Positions 55,801-64,000 of a stretch of DNA of 64,000 bases are shown piece by piece. This DNA is from Maribacter flavus. GTDB taxonomy: Bacteria > Bacteroidota > Bacteroidia > Flavobacteriales > Flavobacteriaceae. The notes beneath the pieces are model-generated. The model searched no databases and was not told the origin of the DNA. It saw nothing but the letters and a program-made list of their open reading frames with translations. Location: contig NZ_VUOE01000003.1 of the NCBI RefSeq assembly GCF_008386635.1, positions 339,940 through 403,939 of the forward strand, written 5' to 3'. Every line of letters begins with the position of its first letter. The first letter of the stretch is position 1. A program made the translations under genes and the position numbers.

Positions 55801-56582
55801 TTGAGAATGCGGCCTCTTTGGGAATAGATGCAGCTTCTTCCTTAGGCAATATTATCATATCTGATAATACGATTACAGGTTCTGGCCAGAACGGGGGAAA
55901 CTGTAGTGGTGGACCTGAAGATATGGGTATAAAATTGGCAGGTAGCGACTCCCAGATAACCAATAACGTGATATATGGCAACGGTGGTGCGGGTATTACC
56001 CTAGTTGGTTCCGGAAGTGGTAATCTTATTAGTCGAAACTCATTTTATGCAAATGGTACTAATGCACCAGCCTTGGGTATAGATATTTTAGGCGATGGTG
56101 TTACCTTAAATGATTTGAACGATGCCGATGGTGGACCTAACGGCAGCCTCAATTTCCCTATCATATCGGGTGTATATGGAAGCGCTACTTCATTAACAGT
56201 GGAAGGTTGGTCACGACCTGGAGCGACCTTGGAATTTTTTACGACCGATATTAACGAAGGAAATGCCAGTACCGGGGACAATCAATTGGGTCTTTTAAGG
56301 GACTATGGGGAAGGTCAGGTGTATATTGCAACCTTGGTCGAAGGCAGCGGGTCGGATCAGGATTCAAATGTTCTACCATATACCGATATGGACGGAAATA
56401 CGGACGACACCAACAAATTTAAGTTCACCATTCCGTTACCTCCCGGAGTGACCATTGGCGAGTTGATTACGGCTACCGCAACGTTGTCAAATAGCACTTC
56501 TGAGTTTTCTCCTTTAAGTGAAATTAGGGCAAACTCCTTGATTACGAACAAGAGGATTACCTACCGGATAAAGAAGAACTAA
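52845..56582 (+). CDS. secreted Calx-beta / beta-helix protein
   Basis: The 1245-residue protein has a signal peptide (MKFFKLLLIIFLMVAADVSW). A Calx-beta domain lies near 177-280 (DVSVDETAGTVDITVTHTAT). A region of unknown type follows (near 285-580). An SdrD/CNA-B-like domain is near 585-690 (AGTVFEDINYGGGSG, VEGATVEIYDNLGN). A right-handed parallel beta-helix lies about 860-1075 (ILINGGTSNIIQNNHITSNG). It ends NKRITYRIKKN with no recognisable T9SS type A or B domain, so its export route is unclear. It is a probable surface or extracellular protein. Confidence 0.85.
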   Translation: MKFFKLLLIIFLMVAADVSWSQETFRDNFSSASYSNNDGSQNFSSNWIENNDNNNPGSGSTRITSGRLRFSNSDDDWIYRFVPLAGASSVQLTLDFDGTSRGGEIMDVYIYNSNTAFWNLVGSVDSNTTGTITYNLTAAEIDSNPAIIFYPRDTDWQNGDTIFIDNVLFTAFYDPVVEITDVSVDETAGTVDITVTHTATNTGSFSVNFQTVDNTAVSGSDYNFNSGTLNFSGTVGDTETVTVTILDDSLLEGPESFILDLTGSSNPSVDITDNGTITINDDEVQVNPPLVLVREFNGNFDYTSTGGSLRTLPNNNSNNDACQIQATSQAPLLVDVPVGATIEKAYLYWAHSNGTLDTNVTFEGQNVTADQAYTSFITTRQFNGYVSDVTSIVQAKANLNTADFTFTDLDIDNSATYCSSSTVLGGWALMVFYEESSLPVSTINVYQGFYGISDDTNSYTLDSFYAISGAGSKASFLSWEGDENIVGAGSGTVVENLSISVPGDPAVDLTGDGGQTGNNPYNSTIYDNTTPTTINITTSYGLDWDTYDLTSILDPGDTQFTANVAMGQDFVISNAVVLKVQSNLIAGTVFEDINYGGGSGRDMATSSGIPVEGATVEIYDNLGNLWNSETTDANGEYAFGGMADGTYNIRVVNSTVRSSRGGGTACTACWPIQTFRTSHNGTSYNYITDEIGGAFPDQEDVGAGTFSGAQSVSSVTIAGGGLGNIDFGYNFNTIVNTNEDGQGSLEQFIVNSNNLDETGLDIEANALFDPVSGEDTSVFMISTSSDPLGRTADSNYSGGYFDIFISNGNPLSNISSDNTKIDGRTQTAYSGNTNTGTVGGGGTQVGISSLALPNYDLPEIQVHRNGGDVFKINANNTQIRNLSVYANNNAGIRIDGGSIDIQNNLLGVSASGVNAGNIDIAVENLGGNLLVDSNYIATTTDSGILINGGTSNIIQNNHITSNGDAACDDNILINGGSGIVIQQNLIENAASLGIDAASSLGNIIISDNTITGSGQNGGNCSGGPEDMGIKLAGSDSQITNNVIYGNGGAGITLVGSGSGNLISRNSFYANGTNAPALGIDILGDGVTLNDLNDADGGPNGSLNFPIISGVYGSATSLTVEGWSRPGATLEFFTTDINEGNASTGDNQLGLLRDYGEGQVYIATLVEGSGSDQDSNVLPYTDMDGNTDDTNKFKFTIPLPPGVTIGELITATATLSNSTSEFSPLSEIRANSLITNKRITYRIKKN

Positions 56583-56753
56583 TCTGTATAATACAATATA
56601 AGTGTAGTTTTTTGGCTACAAGCGTACCTTTGAAAGCCACTGTAAATATTGGGCTAATCGATAAAGTACCCGCTATCTTTTGAACATTTTTAAAAGCTAT
56701 AACCTCATTTTTCAGGACGTAGACCGTGCGAAATTCCACTTACACAACAATTA

Positions 56754-56784
56754 TTTCACTGGGCTAGGTGTAAATCTAATTTTG
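56754..56784 (+). promoter_or_regulatory. candidate promoter of the giant repeat gene
   Basis: TTTC (56754-56757), a 19-base spacer and TAATTTTG (56777-56784, full -7 match) lie 55 bases before the first ATG at 56840. A second -7-like TACCTTTG at 56625-56632 lacks a -33 box. The remaining 256-base gap has no gene. Confidence 0.45.
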
Positions 56785-56839
56785 TAAAGAATTAACATGC
56801 CGTGGTGTGCCTACGGTGGAAATAGAGTACCAACTAACT

Positions 56840-59800
56840 ATGGATTTGAACAACGATAATAACAGGGTCAATCATAAAATGACAAAGTACTTAAGTAAAC
56901 ATAAGGCGATGGATAAAAGAATTTTATGGATATTTTTATTTATATCCGGAATCACGTTCGCACAAACGACCGTAACATTGGAAGACCAATGTAACTGTGA
57001 GGTATTACAAGGAACTGCTGTTACCGCTGCTGGATCTGTAACTCCTGCAGGAGCGGACCTCGGCGATTTATATGTGAATACCAATACAGGTACCATCTAT
57101 TTCTGGGATGGTGATTCTTGGGAATTGACCGCTACGGATAATAATACTACAAATGCAAGTTTTACTCAGGACGGAACTAATTTGATTTTGACCGATTCTG
57201 ATGGAAATTCGGTAACTCTAGCTTTAGCCGATATTGCAGCATCGATTGACACAAATACCACCAATAACGCCTTTTTGGTTATGGGAACAGATTTGGTCAT
57301 GGTGGATTCAGATGGAAATATGGTAGGTATTCCACTAGCACAAATAGCCTCTTTAACGGACACCAACACCACGAACGCCAGTTTGACCGAAGATGGCACG
57401 AACCTGATATTGACGGATTCCGATAGCAATACTGTAACCATTGCATTGGCGGACATCGCCGCTGCGACGGACACGAACACGACGAACGCGACCTTCGCGG
57501 TGGTAGGGACGAATTTGGTCATCACGGACAGCGACGGTGGAACTGTAAGCGTACCGGTAGCGGATATTGCCGCATTGGCTGACACGAACACGACGAACGC
57601 CAGTCTGACGGAAGACGGCACCAACCTTATATTGACGGACAGTGACAGCAACACGGTAACCATTGCATTGGCGGACATCGCCGCTGCGACGGACACGAAC
57701 ACGACGAACGCTACCTTCGCGGTAGTCGGAACCAATTTGGTGATTACCGATAGCGAAAACAATACGGTGAGCGTACCGGTAGCGGATATTGCCGCATTGG
57801 CTGACACGAACACGACGAACGCCAGTCTGACGGAAGACGGCACCAACCTTATACTGACGGACAGCGACAGCAACACGGTAACCATTGCATTGGCGGACAT
57901 CGCCGCTGCAACGGACACGAACACTACCAACGCTACCTTCGCGGTAGTCGGAACCAATTTGGTGATTACCGATAGCGACGGCGGAACTGTGAGCGTACCG
58001 GTAGCGGATATTGCCGCATTGGCTGACACGAACACGACGAACGCCAGTCTGACGGAAGACGGCACCAACCTTATACTGACGGACAGCGACAGCAACACGG
58101 TAACCATTGCATTGGCGGACATCGCCGCTGCAACGGACACGAACACTACCAACGCGACCTTCGCGGTAGTCGGGACGAATTTGGTGATTACCGATAGCGA
58201 CGGCGGAACTGTGAGCGTACCGGTAGCCGATATAGCTGCCTTGGCGGACACGAACACGACGAACACGAGCTTGACCGAGGACGGCACGAACCTTATATTG
58301 ACGGATTCCGATAGCAACACGGTGACCATTGCCTTGGCGGACATCGCGGCCGCTACGGACACCAATACGACCAACGCGACCTTCGCGGTGGTGGGGACGA
58401 ATTTGGTGATCACCGACAGCGATGGCGGAACTGTGAGCGTACCGGTAGCGGACATCGCCGCATTGGCGGACACGAACACGACCAACACCTCATTAACTGA
58501 GGACGGCACGAACCTTATTTTGACGGACAGTGACGGAGGAACGGTAACGATAGCTTTGGCGGACATCGCCGCTGCGACGGACACCAATACGACCAACGCG
58601 ACCTTCGCTGTGGTCGGTACGGACCTGGTCATCACCGACAGCGACGGCGGCACTGTGAGCGTCCCCGTTGCGGACATCGCGGCATTGGCGGACACGAACA
58701 CCACGAACACGAGCTTGACGGAGGATGGAACTAACCTTATTTTGACGGACAGTGACGGCGGAACGGTAACGATAGCCTTGGCGGACATCGCCGCTGCGAC
58801 GGACACCAATACGACCAACGCGACCTTCGCTGTGGTCGGTACGGACCTGGTCATCACCGACAGCGACGGCGGTACGGTAAGCGTCCCCGTTGCGGACATC
58901 GCGGCATTGGCGGACACGAACACCACGAACGCCAGTTTGACGGAGGATGGAACCAACCTTATTTTGACGGATTCCGATGGCGGAACGGTAACCTTGGCCT
59001 TGGCGGACATCGCCGCTGCGACGGACACCAATACGACCAACGCCACCTTCGCTGTGGTCGGCACGAACCTGGTCATCACCGATAGCGACGGTGGAACTGT
59101 GAGCGTACCGGTAGCGGACATCGCGGCCTTGGCGGACACGAACACCACGAACACGAGCCTTACCGAAGATGGAACAAACCTTATTTTGACGGACAGTGAC
59201 GGCGGAACAGTGACGATTGCTTTGGCGGACATCGCCGCGGCCACGGACACCAATACGACCAACGCCACCTTCGCGGTGGTCGGTACGGACCTGGTCATCA
59301 CCGACAGCGATGGCGGTACGGTGAGCGTACCGGTAGCGGACATCGCGACCTTGGCGGACACGAACACCACGAACACGAGCTTGACGGAGGATGGAACCAA
59401 CCTTATTTTGACGGATTCCGATGGCGGAACGGTAACCTTGGCCTTGGCGGACATCGCCGCTGCGACGGACACCAATACGACCAACGCGACCTTCGCGGTG
59501 GTGGGCACCGATTTGGTCATCACCGATAGCGACGGCGGCACTGTGAGCGTCCCCGTTGCGGACATCGCGGCATTGGCGGACACGAACACCACGAACACGA
59601 GCTTGACGGAGGATGGAACCAACCTTATTTTGACGGACAGTGACGGCGGAACGGTAACGATAGCCTTGGCGGACATCGCCGCCGCGACGGACACCAATAC
59701 GACCAACGCGACCTTCGCGGTGGTCGGTACGGACCTGGTCATCACCGACAGCGACGGTGGAACGGTGACCATTCCATTGGCGGATATTGATACAAATACT

Positions 59801-62800
59801 ACAAATAATAGATTGGAGATCAATGGTTCCAATTTGGAACTTGAAGATTCCGACGGCACCATATTATCCGTTTCCCTGGCAGCTTTGGCAGCCGCCACTG
59901 ACACCAATACGACCAACGCGACCTTCGCTGTGGTCGGTACGGACCTGGTCATCACCGACAGTGACGGCGGTACGGTAAGCGTCCCCGTTGCGGACATCGC
60001 GGCATTGGCGGACACGAACACCACGAACACGAGCTTGACGGAGGATGGAACCAACCTTATTTTGACGGATTCCGATGGCGGAACGGTAACCTTGGCCTTG
60101 GCGGACATCGCCGCTGCGACGGACACCAATACGACCAACGCGACCTTCGCTGTGGTCGGTACGGACCTGGTCATCACCGATAGCGACGGCGGCACTGTGA
60201 GCGTCCCCGTTGCGGACATCGCGGCATTGGCGGATACGAACACCACGAACACGAGCTTGACGGAGGATGGAACCAACCTTATTTTGACGGACAGTGACGG
60301 CGGAACGGTAACGATAGCCTTGGCGGACATCGCCGCTGCGACGGACACCAATACGACCAACGCGACCTTCGCGGTGGTCGGTACGGACCTGGTCATCACC
60401 GACAGCGACGGTGGAACGGTGACCATTCCATTAGCGGATATTGATACAAATACTACAAATGATAGATTGGAAATCAATGGTTCCAATTTGGAACTTGAAG
60501 ATTCTGACGGCACCATATTATCCGTTTCCCTGGCAGCTTTGGCAGCTGCCACAGATACGAATACGACCAACGCGACCTTCGCTGTGGTCGGTACTAACCT
60601 GGTCATCACCGATAGTGACGGCGGCACGGTGAGCGTCCCCGTTGCGGACATCGCGGCCTTGGCGGACACGAACACCACGAACACGAGCTTGACGGAGGAT
60701 GGAACCAACCTTATTTTGACGGACAGTGACGGCGGAACGGTAACGATAGCCTTGGCGGACATCGCCGCTGCGACGGACACCAATACGACCAACGCGACCT
60801 TCGCGGTGGTCGGTACGGACCTGGTCATCACCGACAGTGACGGCGGTACGGTGACCATTCCATTGGCGGATATTGATACAAATACTACAAATAATAGATT
60901 GGAGATCAATGGTTCCAATTTGGAACTTGAAGATTCCGACGGCACCATATTATCCGTTTCCCTGGCAGCTTTGGCAGCCGCCACTGACACCAATACGACC
61001 AACGCGACCTTTGCGGTAGTCGGAACCGATTTGGTGATTACCGACAGCGACGGCGGCACTGTGAGCGTCCCCGTTGCGGACATCGCGGCATTGGCGGACA
61101 CGAACACCACGAACACGAGCTTGACGGAGGATGGAACCAACCTTATTTTGACGGACAGTGACGGCGGAACGGTAACGATAGCTTTGGCGGACATCGCCGC
61201 TGCGACGGACACCAATACGACCAACGCGACCTTCGCGGTGGTGGGCACGGACCTGGTCATCACCGACAGTGACGGCGGTACGGTGACCATTCCATTGGCG
61301 GATATTGATACAAATACTACAAATAATAGATTGGAGATCAATGGTTCCAATTTGGAACTTGAAGATTCCGACGGCACCATATTATCCGTTTCCCTGGCAG
61401 CTTTGGCAGCCGCCACTGACACCAATACGACCAACGCGACCTTCGCGGTGGTAGGTACGGACCTGGTCATCACCGACAGTGACGGCGGTACGGTAAGCGT
61501 CCCCGTTGCGGACATCGCGGCATTGGCGGACACGAACACCACGAACGCCAGTTTGACGGAGGATGGAACCAACCTTATTTTGACGGATTCTGATGGCGGA
61601 ACGGTAACCTTGGCCTTGGCGGACATCGCCGCCGCGACGGACACCAATACGACCAACGCGACCTTCGCTGTGGTCGGTACGGACCTGGTCATCACCGATA
61701 GCGACGGCGGCACTGTGAGCGTCCCCGTTGCGGACATCGCGGCATTGGCGGACACGAACACCACGAACACGAGCTTGACGGAGGATGGAACCAACCTTAT
61801 TTTGACGGACAATGACGGCGGAACGGTAACGATAGCCTTGGCGGACATCGCCGCTGCGACGGACACCAATACGACCAACGCGACCTTCGCGGTAGTCGGA
61901 ACCGATTTGGTCATCACCGATAGCGACGGCGGCACTGTGAGCGTCCCCGTTGCGGACATCGCGGCATTGGCGGACACGAACACCACGAACGCCAGTTTGA
62001 CGGAGGATGGAACCAACCTTATTTTGACGGATTCCGATGGCGGAACGGTAACGATAGCTTTGGCGGACATCGCTGCGGCAACCAATACAGACGACCAAAA
62101 CTTGACGGGAGCCACACTGGATGGCAGCAACCAGTTACAGATAGACATCGAGGGCGGAACCTCGGCCACTGTGGACCTATCGAGTTTGGTGGGTACGGAC
62201 GACCAGAACATAAGCGGTTCCAGCTTTAACGGCGCTACGAACGAACTTACCATCGGCATTGAGGGAGGTACTTCCGAAACTGTGGATTTATCCGGACTTG
62301 TCGGAACCGATGACCAGACTGCAGCTGAAGTAACCGTTGCAGATGTAGGAGGAAACTTCGCAAATAACCAGGTAGAGGGAGTACTCGAAGAAATTGATGC
62401 TCGTATAGATGCGCTTGTACTTGCAGGCGGTTCAGATGGGAACGACTTCGTTACTGGAGGTTCTCTATCAGGTACCGACCTTACATTAAACGTTCCAAAC
62501 CAGATAGATCCTGTGATTGACCTTTCGGGACTTCAAGATGGTACTGGAACCGATGACCAGAATATCAGTGGTTCGAGCTTCAACGGGGCTACGAACGAAC
62601 TTACCATCGGCATTGAGGGAGGTACTTCCGAAACCGTGGATTTATCCGGACTTGTCGGAACCGATGACCAGACTGCAGGTGAGGTGAACATCGCCGATGT
62701 GGCAGGTAATTTCACGGCCACGGACGTTGAGGGCGCTTTGTCTGAACTTGCCGCTGGTAGTACCGACGACCAGAACTTGACGGGAGCCACACTGGATGGC

Positions 62801-64000
62801 AGCAACCAGTTACAGATAGACATCGAGGGCGGAACTTCGGCCACTGTGGACCTATCGAGTTTGGTGGGTACAGATTCGCAGACTTTGAGCCTTAGCGGTA
62901 CGGATCTTTCCATATCCGGAGGCAATACCATAGATATCGGTAGCATAGATACGGATACGGATGACCAGACGTTGAGCCTTACAGGAAATACCTTGGCCAT
63001 TGCGGACGGTAACAGCGTTGACCTGAGCGGTTTCGTGAACACGGACAACCAGCAGATAAGCTTGAGCACGAACACGTTGACCCTATCCAACGGGACGGGT
63101 GCTGATACTACCGCTGACTTAAGCGGCTACTTGGACAATACAGATTCCCAGACCTTGAGCATTACCGGCAACGACCTATCGATTGCTGGAGGAAACACGG
63201 TGACATTGCCAACGGCGACGGGAGCTGAGACGATAGTGAACGGAGGCGGTATCAACGTGGTAACGGGAAGCGGTACAACGGGCGACCCGTATGTCGTTAC
63301 TGGAACGGAAGTTGACGGCAGCGTAACCAATGAGATACAAGATTTAAGTATTAGTGGAAATACCCTTAGCTTGAGCAGTGATGCGACTACGGTAGATCTT
63401 AGTGGTTATTTGGACAACACTGACAATCAGAACCTGAGCATCGTGGGCAACGACCTTTCCATTACGGGCGGTAATACAATCACATTGCCAACGGCCGATG
63501 GTTCTGAGACGATAGTGAACAGTGGCACGAACATCAACGTAACTGGAAGCGGAACATCGGGCGACCCGTATGTTGTGAACAATACCTTCACGGAAGTAGA
63601 CGGTAGCCTCACGAACGAGCTTACGGACTTAAGCCTAAGCGGAAACACGTTGACACTGACGAATCCTGCAACGGGCGGCAATAGTGTCGACCTGAGCGGT
63701 TTCGTGAACACGGATTCGCAGACCTTGAGCCTTAGCGGTACGGATCTTTCCATATCCGGAGGCAATACCATAGATATCGGTAGCATAGATACGGATACGG
63801 ATGACCAGACGTTGAGCCTTACAGGAAATACCTTGGCCATTGCGGACGGTAACAGCGTTGACCTGAGCGGTTTCGTGAACACGGACAACCAGCAGATAAG
63901 CTTGAGCACGAACACGTTGACCCTATCCAACGGGACGGGTGCTGATACTACCGCTGACTTAAGCGGCTACTTGGACAATACAGATTCCCAGACCTTGAGC
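56840..64000 (+). CDS. giant repeat surface protein, N-terminal part (cut by window edge)
   Basis: An unbroken frame of 2387 codons runs to the right edge without a stop. In-frame starts are at 56840, 56879 and 56909. The last gives the classical signal peptide MDKRILWIFLFISGITFAQ, while the first gives a longer n-region seen in other large exported proteins. A short domain (LGDLYVNTNTGTIYFWDGDS) is followed by 45 tandem units of 33-37 residues (57137-62083), then TDDQ-type repeats (62084 on) and longer modules. There are no cysteines after the N-terminus. It is Asp/Thr-rich and probably a long beta-rich fibre or adhesin. The C-terminus is unseen, so a T9SS domain cannot be checked. Confidence 0.88.
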   Translation, partial: MDLNNDNNRVNHKMTKYLSKHKAMDKRILWIFLFISGITFAQTTVTLEDQCNCEVLQGTAVTAAGSVTPAGADLGDLYVNTNTGTIYFWDGDSWELTATDNNTTNASFTQDGTNLILTDSDGNSVTLALADIAASIDTNTTNNAFLVMGTDLVMVDSDGNMVGIPLAQIASLTDTNTTNASLTEDGTNLILTDSDSNTVTIALADIAAATDTNTTNATFAVVGTNLVITDSDGGTVSVPVADIAALADTNTTNASLTEDGTNLILTDSDSNTVTIALADIAAATDTNTTNATFAVVGTNLVITDSENNTVSVPVADIAALADTNTTNASLTEDGTNLILTDSDSNTVTIALADIAAATDTNTTNATFAVVGTNLVITDSDGGTVSVPVADIAALADTNTTNASLTEDGTNLILTDSDSNTVTIALADIAAATDTNTTNATFAVVGTNLVITDSDGGTVSVPVADIAALADTNTTNTSLTEDGTNLILTDSDSNTVTIALADIAAATDTNTTNATFAVVGTNLVITDSDGGTVSVPVADIAALADTNTTNTSLTEDGTNLILTDSDGGTVTIALADIAAATDTNTTNATFAVVGTDLVITDSDGGTVSVPVADIAALADTNTTNTSLTEDGTNLILTDSDGGTVTIALADIAAATDTNTTNATFAVVGTDLVITDSDGGTVSVPVADIAALADTNTTNASLTEDGTNLILTDSDGGTVTLALADIAAATDTNTTNATFAVVGTNLVITDSDGGTVSVPVADIAALADTNTTNTSLTEDGTNLILTDSDGGTVTIALADIAAATDTNTTNATFAVVGTDLVITDSDGGTVSVPVADIATLADTNTTNTSLTEDGTNLILTDSDGGTVTLALADIAAATDTNTTNATFAVVGTDLVITDSDGGTVSVPVADIAALADTNTTNTSLTEDGTNLILTDSDGGTVTIALADIAAATDTNTTNATFAVVGTDLVITDSDGGTVTIPLADIDTNTTNNRLEINGSNLELEDSDGTILSVSLAALAAATDTNTTNATFAVVGTDLVITDSDGGTVSVPVADIAALADTNTTNTSLTEDGTNLILTDSDGGTVTLALADIAAATDTNTTNATFAVVGTDLVITDSDGGTVSVPVADIAALADTNTTNTSLTEDGTNLILTDSDGGTVTIALADIAAATDTNTTNATFAVVGTDLVITDSDGGTVTIPLADIDTNTTNDRLEINGSNLELEDSDGTILSVSLAALAAATDTNTTNATFAVVGTNLVITDSDGGTVSVPVADIAALADTNTTNTSLTEDGTNLILTDSDGGTVTIALADIAAATDTNTTNATFAVVGTDLVITDSDGGTVTIPLADIDTNTTNNRLEINGSNLELEDSDGTILSVSLAALAAATDTNTTNATFAVVGTDLVITDSDGGTVSVPVADIAALADTNTTNTSLTEDGTNLILTDSDGGTVTIALADIAAATDTNTTNATFAVVGTDLVITDSDGGTVTIPLADIDTNTTNNRLEINGSNLELEDSDGTILSVSLAALAAATDTNTTNATFAVVGTDLVITDSDGGTVSVPVADIAALADTNTTNASLTEDGTNLILTDSDGGTVTLALADIAAATDTNTTNATFAVVGTDLVITDSDGGTVSVPVADIAALADTNTTNTSLTEDGTNLILTDNDGGTVTIALADIAAATDTNTTNATFAVVGTDLVITDSDGGTVSVPVADIAALADTNTTNASLTEDGTNLILTDSDGGTVTIALADIAAATNTDDQNLTGATLDGSNQLQIDIEGGTSATVDLSSLVGTDDQNISGSSFNGATNELTIGIEGGTSETVDLSGLVGTDDQTAAEVTVADVGGNFANNQVEGVLEEIDARIDALVLAGGSDGNDFVTGGSLSGTDLTLNVPNQIDPVIDLSGLQDGTGTDDQNISGSSFNGATNELTIGIEGGTSETVDLSGLVGTDDQTAGEVNIADVAGNFTATDVEGALSELAAGSTDDQNLTGATLDGSNQLQIDIEGGTSATVDLSSLVGTDSQTLSLSGTDLSISGGNTIDIGSIDTDTDDQTLSLTGNTLAIADGNSVDLSGFVNTDNQQISLSTNTLTLSNGTGADTTADLSGYLDNTDSQTLSITGNDLSIAGGNTVTLPTATGAETIVNGGGINVVTGSGTTGDPYVVTGTEVDGSVTNEIQDLSISGNTLSLSSDATTVDLSGYLDNTDNQNLSIVGNDLSITGGNTITLPTADGSETIVNSGTNINVTGSGTSGDPYVVNNTFTEVDGSLTNELTDLSLSGNTLTLTNPATGGNSVDLSGFVNTDSQTLSLSGTDLSISGGNTIDIGSIDTDTDDQTLSLTGNTLAIADGNSVDLSGFVNTDNQQISLSTNTLTLSNGTGADTTADLSGYLDNTDSQTLS
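57137..62083 (+). repeat. 45-unit tandem array of 111-base repeats
   Basis: Units start at DTNTTN and recur every 111 bases. Start points at 57137, 57248, 57359, 57470 and 57581 were checked directly, and the last starts at 61973. Four units are 12 bases shorter. The total fits 45 units exactly. Types alternate: A (SLTEDGTNLILTDSD), B (TFAVVGTDLVITDSDGG) and, four times, C (RLEINGSNLELEDSDG). Units from about 58400 on are nearly identical in DNA and richer in G+C than the neighbouring genes. Confidence 0.93.
62871..64000 (+). repeat. 840-base direct repeat at the 3' end of the window
   Basis: The stretch from about 62880 to 63160 recurs from about 63720 to the edge at 64000, an offset of 840 bases (280 codons), essentially unchanged. 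The second copy is cut by the window end, so the true extent is unknown. Confidence 0.88.

Noticed and set aside
57166..62259. A 1697-codon open frame on the minus strand opposite the giant repeat gene
   Set aside because: It is the mirror of the 111-base repeats: 111 is a multiple of 3, so lack of a stop in one unit keeps the whole antisense frame open. The product is low-complexity (Val/Ser/Ala) with no signal peptide, and the plus frame has a signal peptide and surface-protein character.

Overview
The window looks like a chromosomal segment of a marine-type Flavobacteriaceae bacterium (phylum Bacteroidota). Several independent signals support this. Promoters fit the Bacteroidota TTTG / TAnnTTTG consensus. 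Genes generally lack Shine-Dalgarno sequences, except rpsU, which has a perfect one. The trp operon has the order trpEGDCFBA. Type IX secretion (T9SS) type B sorting domain, PorP/SprF and OmpA-family proteins are present, along with DUF2851, DUF3467 and ribosomal protein THX. The genus cannot be fixed from the sequence alone.

Layout. 1-6136: housekeeping genes, with the start of a PAS-domain sensor protein (cut by the left edge), coaD and ddl on the minus strand, then PASTA protein, rluD, yaaA and a lipoprotein on the plus strand, and a 42-residue gene for ribosomal protein THX on the minus strand. 6361-11040: a uracil-DNA-glycosylase-like protein that probably starts at TTG, PEP carboxylase, a 47-residue hypothetical and a plug-only TonB-receptor-like protein. 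11044-12546: an exported M20 peptidase. 12610-19780: the complete tryptophan operon, read right to left, preceded by a promoter, a 17-residue leader peptide with three consecutive Trp codons and an intrinsic terminator (a transcription attenuator). Its spacers, and even coding ends, carry heptanucleotide tandem repeats and two families of palindromic repeat. 19853-21553: YceI, nitroreductase and a MarR regulator with its operator. 21641-28409: rhodanese, DUF2851, a PspC-like protein, a K+ channel with RCK domain, an AGCS symporter, a helix-hairpin-helix protein and an acyl-CoA dehydrogenase.

28441-43599 is the translation and transcription core: rpsU with its strong Shine-Dalgarno, xerC, hpf, tRNA-Thr, -Tyr, -Gly, -Thr, tuf, tRNA-Trp, secE, nusG, rplKAJL and rpoBC, followed by DUF3467 and, convergently, prfC. 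45855-64000 is a surface and secretion region on the plus strand. It holds a 1292-residue protein with thrombospondin type 3 repeats and a T9SS type B domain, its PorP/SprF-like partner, an OmpA/PD40 protein, a 1245-residue Calx-beta/beta-helix protein, and the first 2387 codons of a giant protein cut by the right edge. That giant protein has 45 tandem units of about 37 residues and then longer repeats.

How the genes work together. The trp cluster is one biosynthetic unit under attenuation control. The 28-43 kb block is the conserved ribosome/RNA polymerase supercluster. The 46-64 kb block is probably a T9SS adhesin-export locus, with the giant repeat protein as a large surface fibre (inference). 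The points most worth following are the trp leader with its heptamer-terminated genes, the repeat elements captured inside trpF, and the homogenised repeat arrays of the giant protein.
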